Below are positions 4,834 through 5,212 of a stretch of DNA of 5,212 nt, in pieces. Where the stretch lies: assembly GCA_021813335.1 (NCBI GenBank), contig JAKALC010000053.1, positions 1 through 5,212 of the forward strand. The letters run 5' to 3'. Both the position numbers and the translations under genes were made by a program. Position 1 is the stretch's first letter, and every line of letters starts with the position of its first letter. The notes below the pieces were generated by a model. That model ran no database searches, was not told the DNA's origin, and worked only from the letters and a program-made list of their open reading frames with translations. Source of the stretch: a bacterium. GTDB taxonomy: Bacteria > Patescibacteriota > Minisyncoccia > Phycocordibacterales > SBAW01.

Positions 4834-5212
4834 CTACGGAAGGAGGTCTCCGCTCGGGGCGTCCACAAGACCGAGGCGATAGACGGCGAAGGAGTCCTCG
4901 CCTTCGAACACGTCGGACGGGTTCGGAAGATAGACCCGCGGACGGGATATCTCGGCCGTCGCGTCGTTGATGAGCCGGCGGAAGAGGGCGAACTCTTCGC
5001 GAAGGTCGGAAAAATCGATGATGTACCGCCGCAGCTGCCGCGAACCGTCGGCGTTCTTCGTCTTTTTGCATTCGTACACGATGAAACGCCGCACGGGTTT
5101 GCCGAACATTTCCCGCACCGTGTAGTAATTGAACAGCGCCTGAAGAACGAAGAGCGTCTTCGATGCCCCGTACGGACTGAATGAGTTCACGAACTTGTGG
5201 TCGACGATATCG
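4834..5212 (-). CDS. PD-(D/E)XK nuclease-like protein, C-terminal part (partial)
   Basis: The reading frame is open to the right edge, so the true start is outside the window; a GTG at 5190 could be mistaken for a start, but the seven codons before it belong to the motif. The visible 125 residues begin DIVDHKFVNSFS. Here D4-H-K6 corresponds to the (D/E)-x-K strand of RecB/Cas4/phage-exonuclease-type PD-(D/E)XK enzymes ('viDyKT'). The segment VLQALFNYYTVREMFGKPVRRFIVYECKKTKN follows; its Q24 and Y29/Y30 fit the QxxxY helix typical of those nucleases. The rest (YIIDFSDLREEFALFRRLINDATAEI) is a helical tail, then VYLPNPSDVFEGEDSFAVYRLGLVDAPSGDLLP. The expected upstream acidic motif would be beyond the window. 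DNA repair, phage-derived and defence roles are all possible. Confidence 0.6.
   Translation of the reverse strand, partial: DIVDHKFVNSFSPYGASKTLFVLQALFNYYTVREMFGKPVRRFIVYECKKTKNADGSRQLRRYIIDFSDLREEFALFRRLINDATAEISRPRVYLPNPSDVFEGEDSFAVYRLGLVDAPSGDLLP

Noticed and set aside
4750..5184. 144-codon open frame on the plus strand opposite the nuclease gene
   Set aside because: It is antisense to the nuclease-like frame, which carries DHK and QxxxY-type motifs. Its start codon has no ribosome-binding site, and the AAGGAGG at about 4840 lies inside it by chance.
1..5212. CRISPR array, insertion sequence, integron or attachment site
   Set aside because: No regularly spaced direct repeats, transposase motifs, terminal inverted repeats or tRNA-associated duplications are visible on either strand.

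Overview
The window is about 5.2 kb of GC-rich, tightly packed bacterial DNA. It has eight protein-coding genes (two cut by the window edges) and no RNA genes, CRISPR arrays or insertion sequences that I can support. Several traits suggest a Candidate Phyla Radiation bacterium, most likely a GC-rich member of the Parcubacteria/Patescibacteria. These are a short TruB with a YAGRLDPMAEG active-site motif and an unusual N-terminus, a membrane-anchored DsbA-like thioredoxin-fold protein, very short intergenic gaps, and promoters whose -10 box lies only 9-10 nt before the start codon. This placement comes from family resemblance recalled from memory, not from a search.

Left part (1-924). The C-terminal end of a GH130-type glycosidase/phosphorylase runs rightward off the left edge. 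It converges on a leftward DUF1360-type membrane protein with two CxxC pairs. A 40-nt palindrome, probably the truB terminator, lies between that gene and truB. The 199-nt gap at 726-924 also holds the DUF1360 promoter, but I see no gene in it.

Middle (925-3571). truB (tRNA U55 pseudouridine synthase) and hisS (histidyl-tRNA synthetase) are divergent across only 38 bp, so two tRNA genes share one control region. The hisS stop codon overlaps the start of a small DEDD-type RNase H-like exonuclease gene (ATGA), giving a two-gene operon.

Right part (3572-5212). A second TGCTATACTGT promoter drives a gene for a signal-anchored DsbA-like thiol oxidoreductase, after a leader of about 88 nt that contains a GC-rich hairpin. 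A strong inverted repeat separates it from two leftward genes. One encodes an unrecognised 95-residue protein with the only textbook Shine-Dalgarno sequence noted here. The other is the C-terminal part of a probable PD-(D/E)XK nuclease that runs off the right edge.

Most of the window is housekeeping: tRNA modification and charging, nucleic-acid processing, and extracytoplasmic disulfide chemistry. I found no convincing new multi-gene system. The points most worth following are the near-leaderless promoter architecture, the orphan 95-residue protein beside the nuclease gene, the second CxxC in the DUF1360 protein, and departures from consensus motifs in TruB and HisRS.
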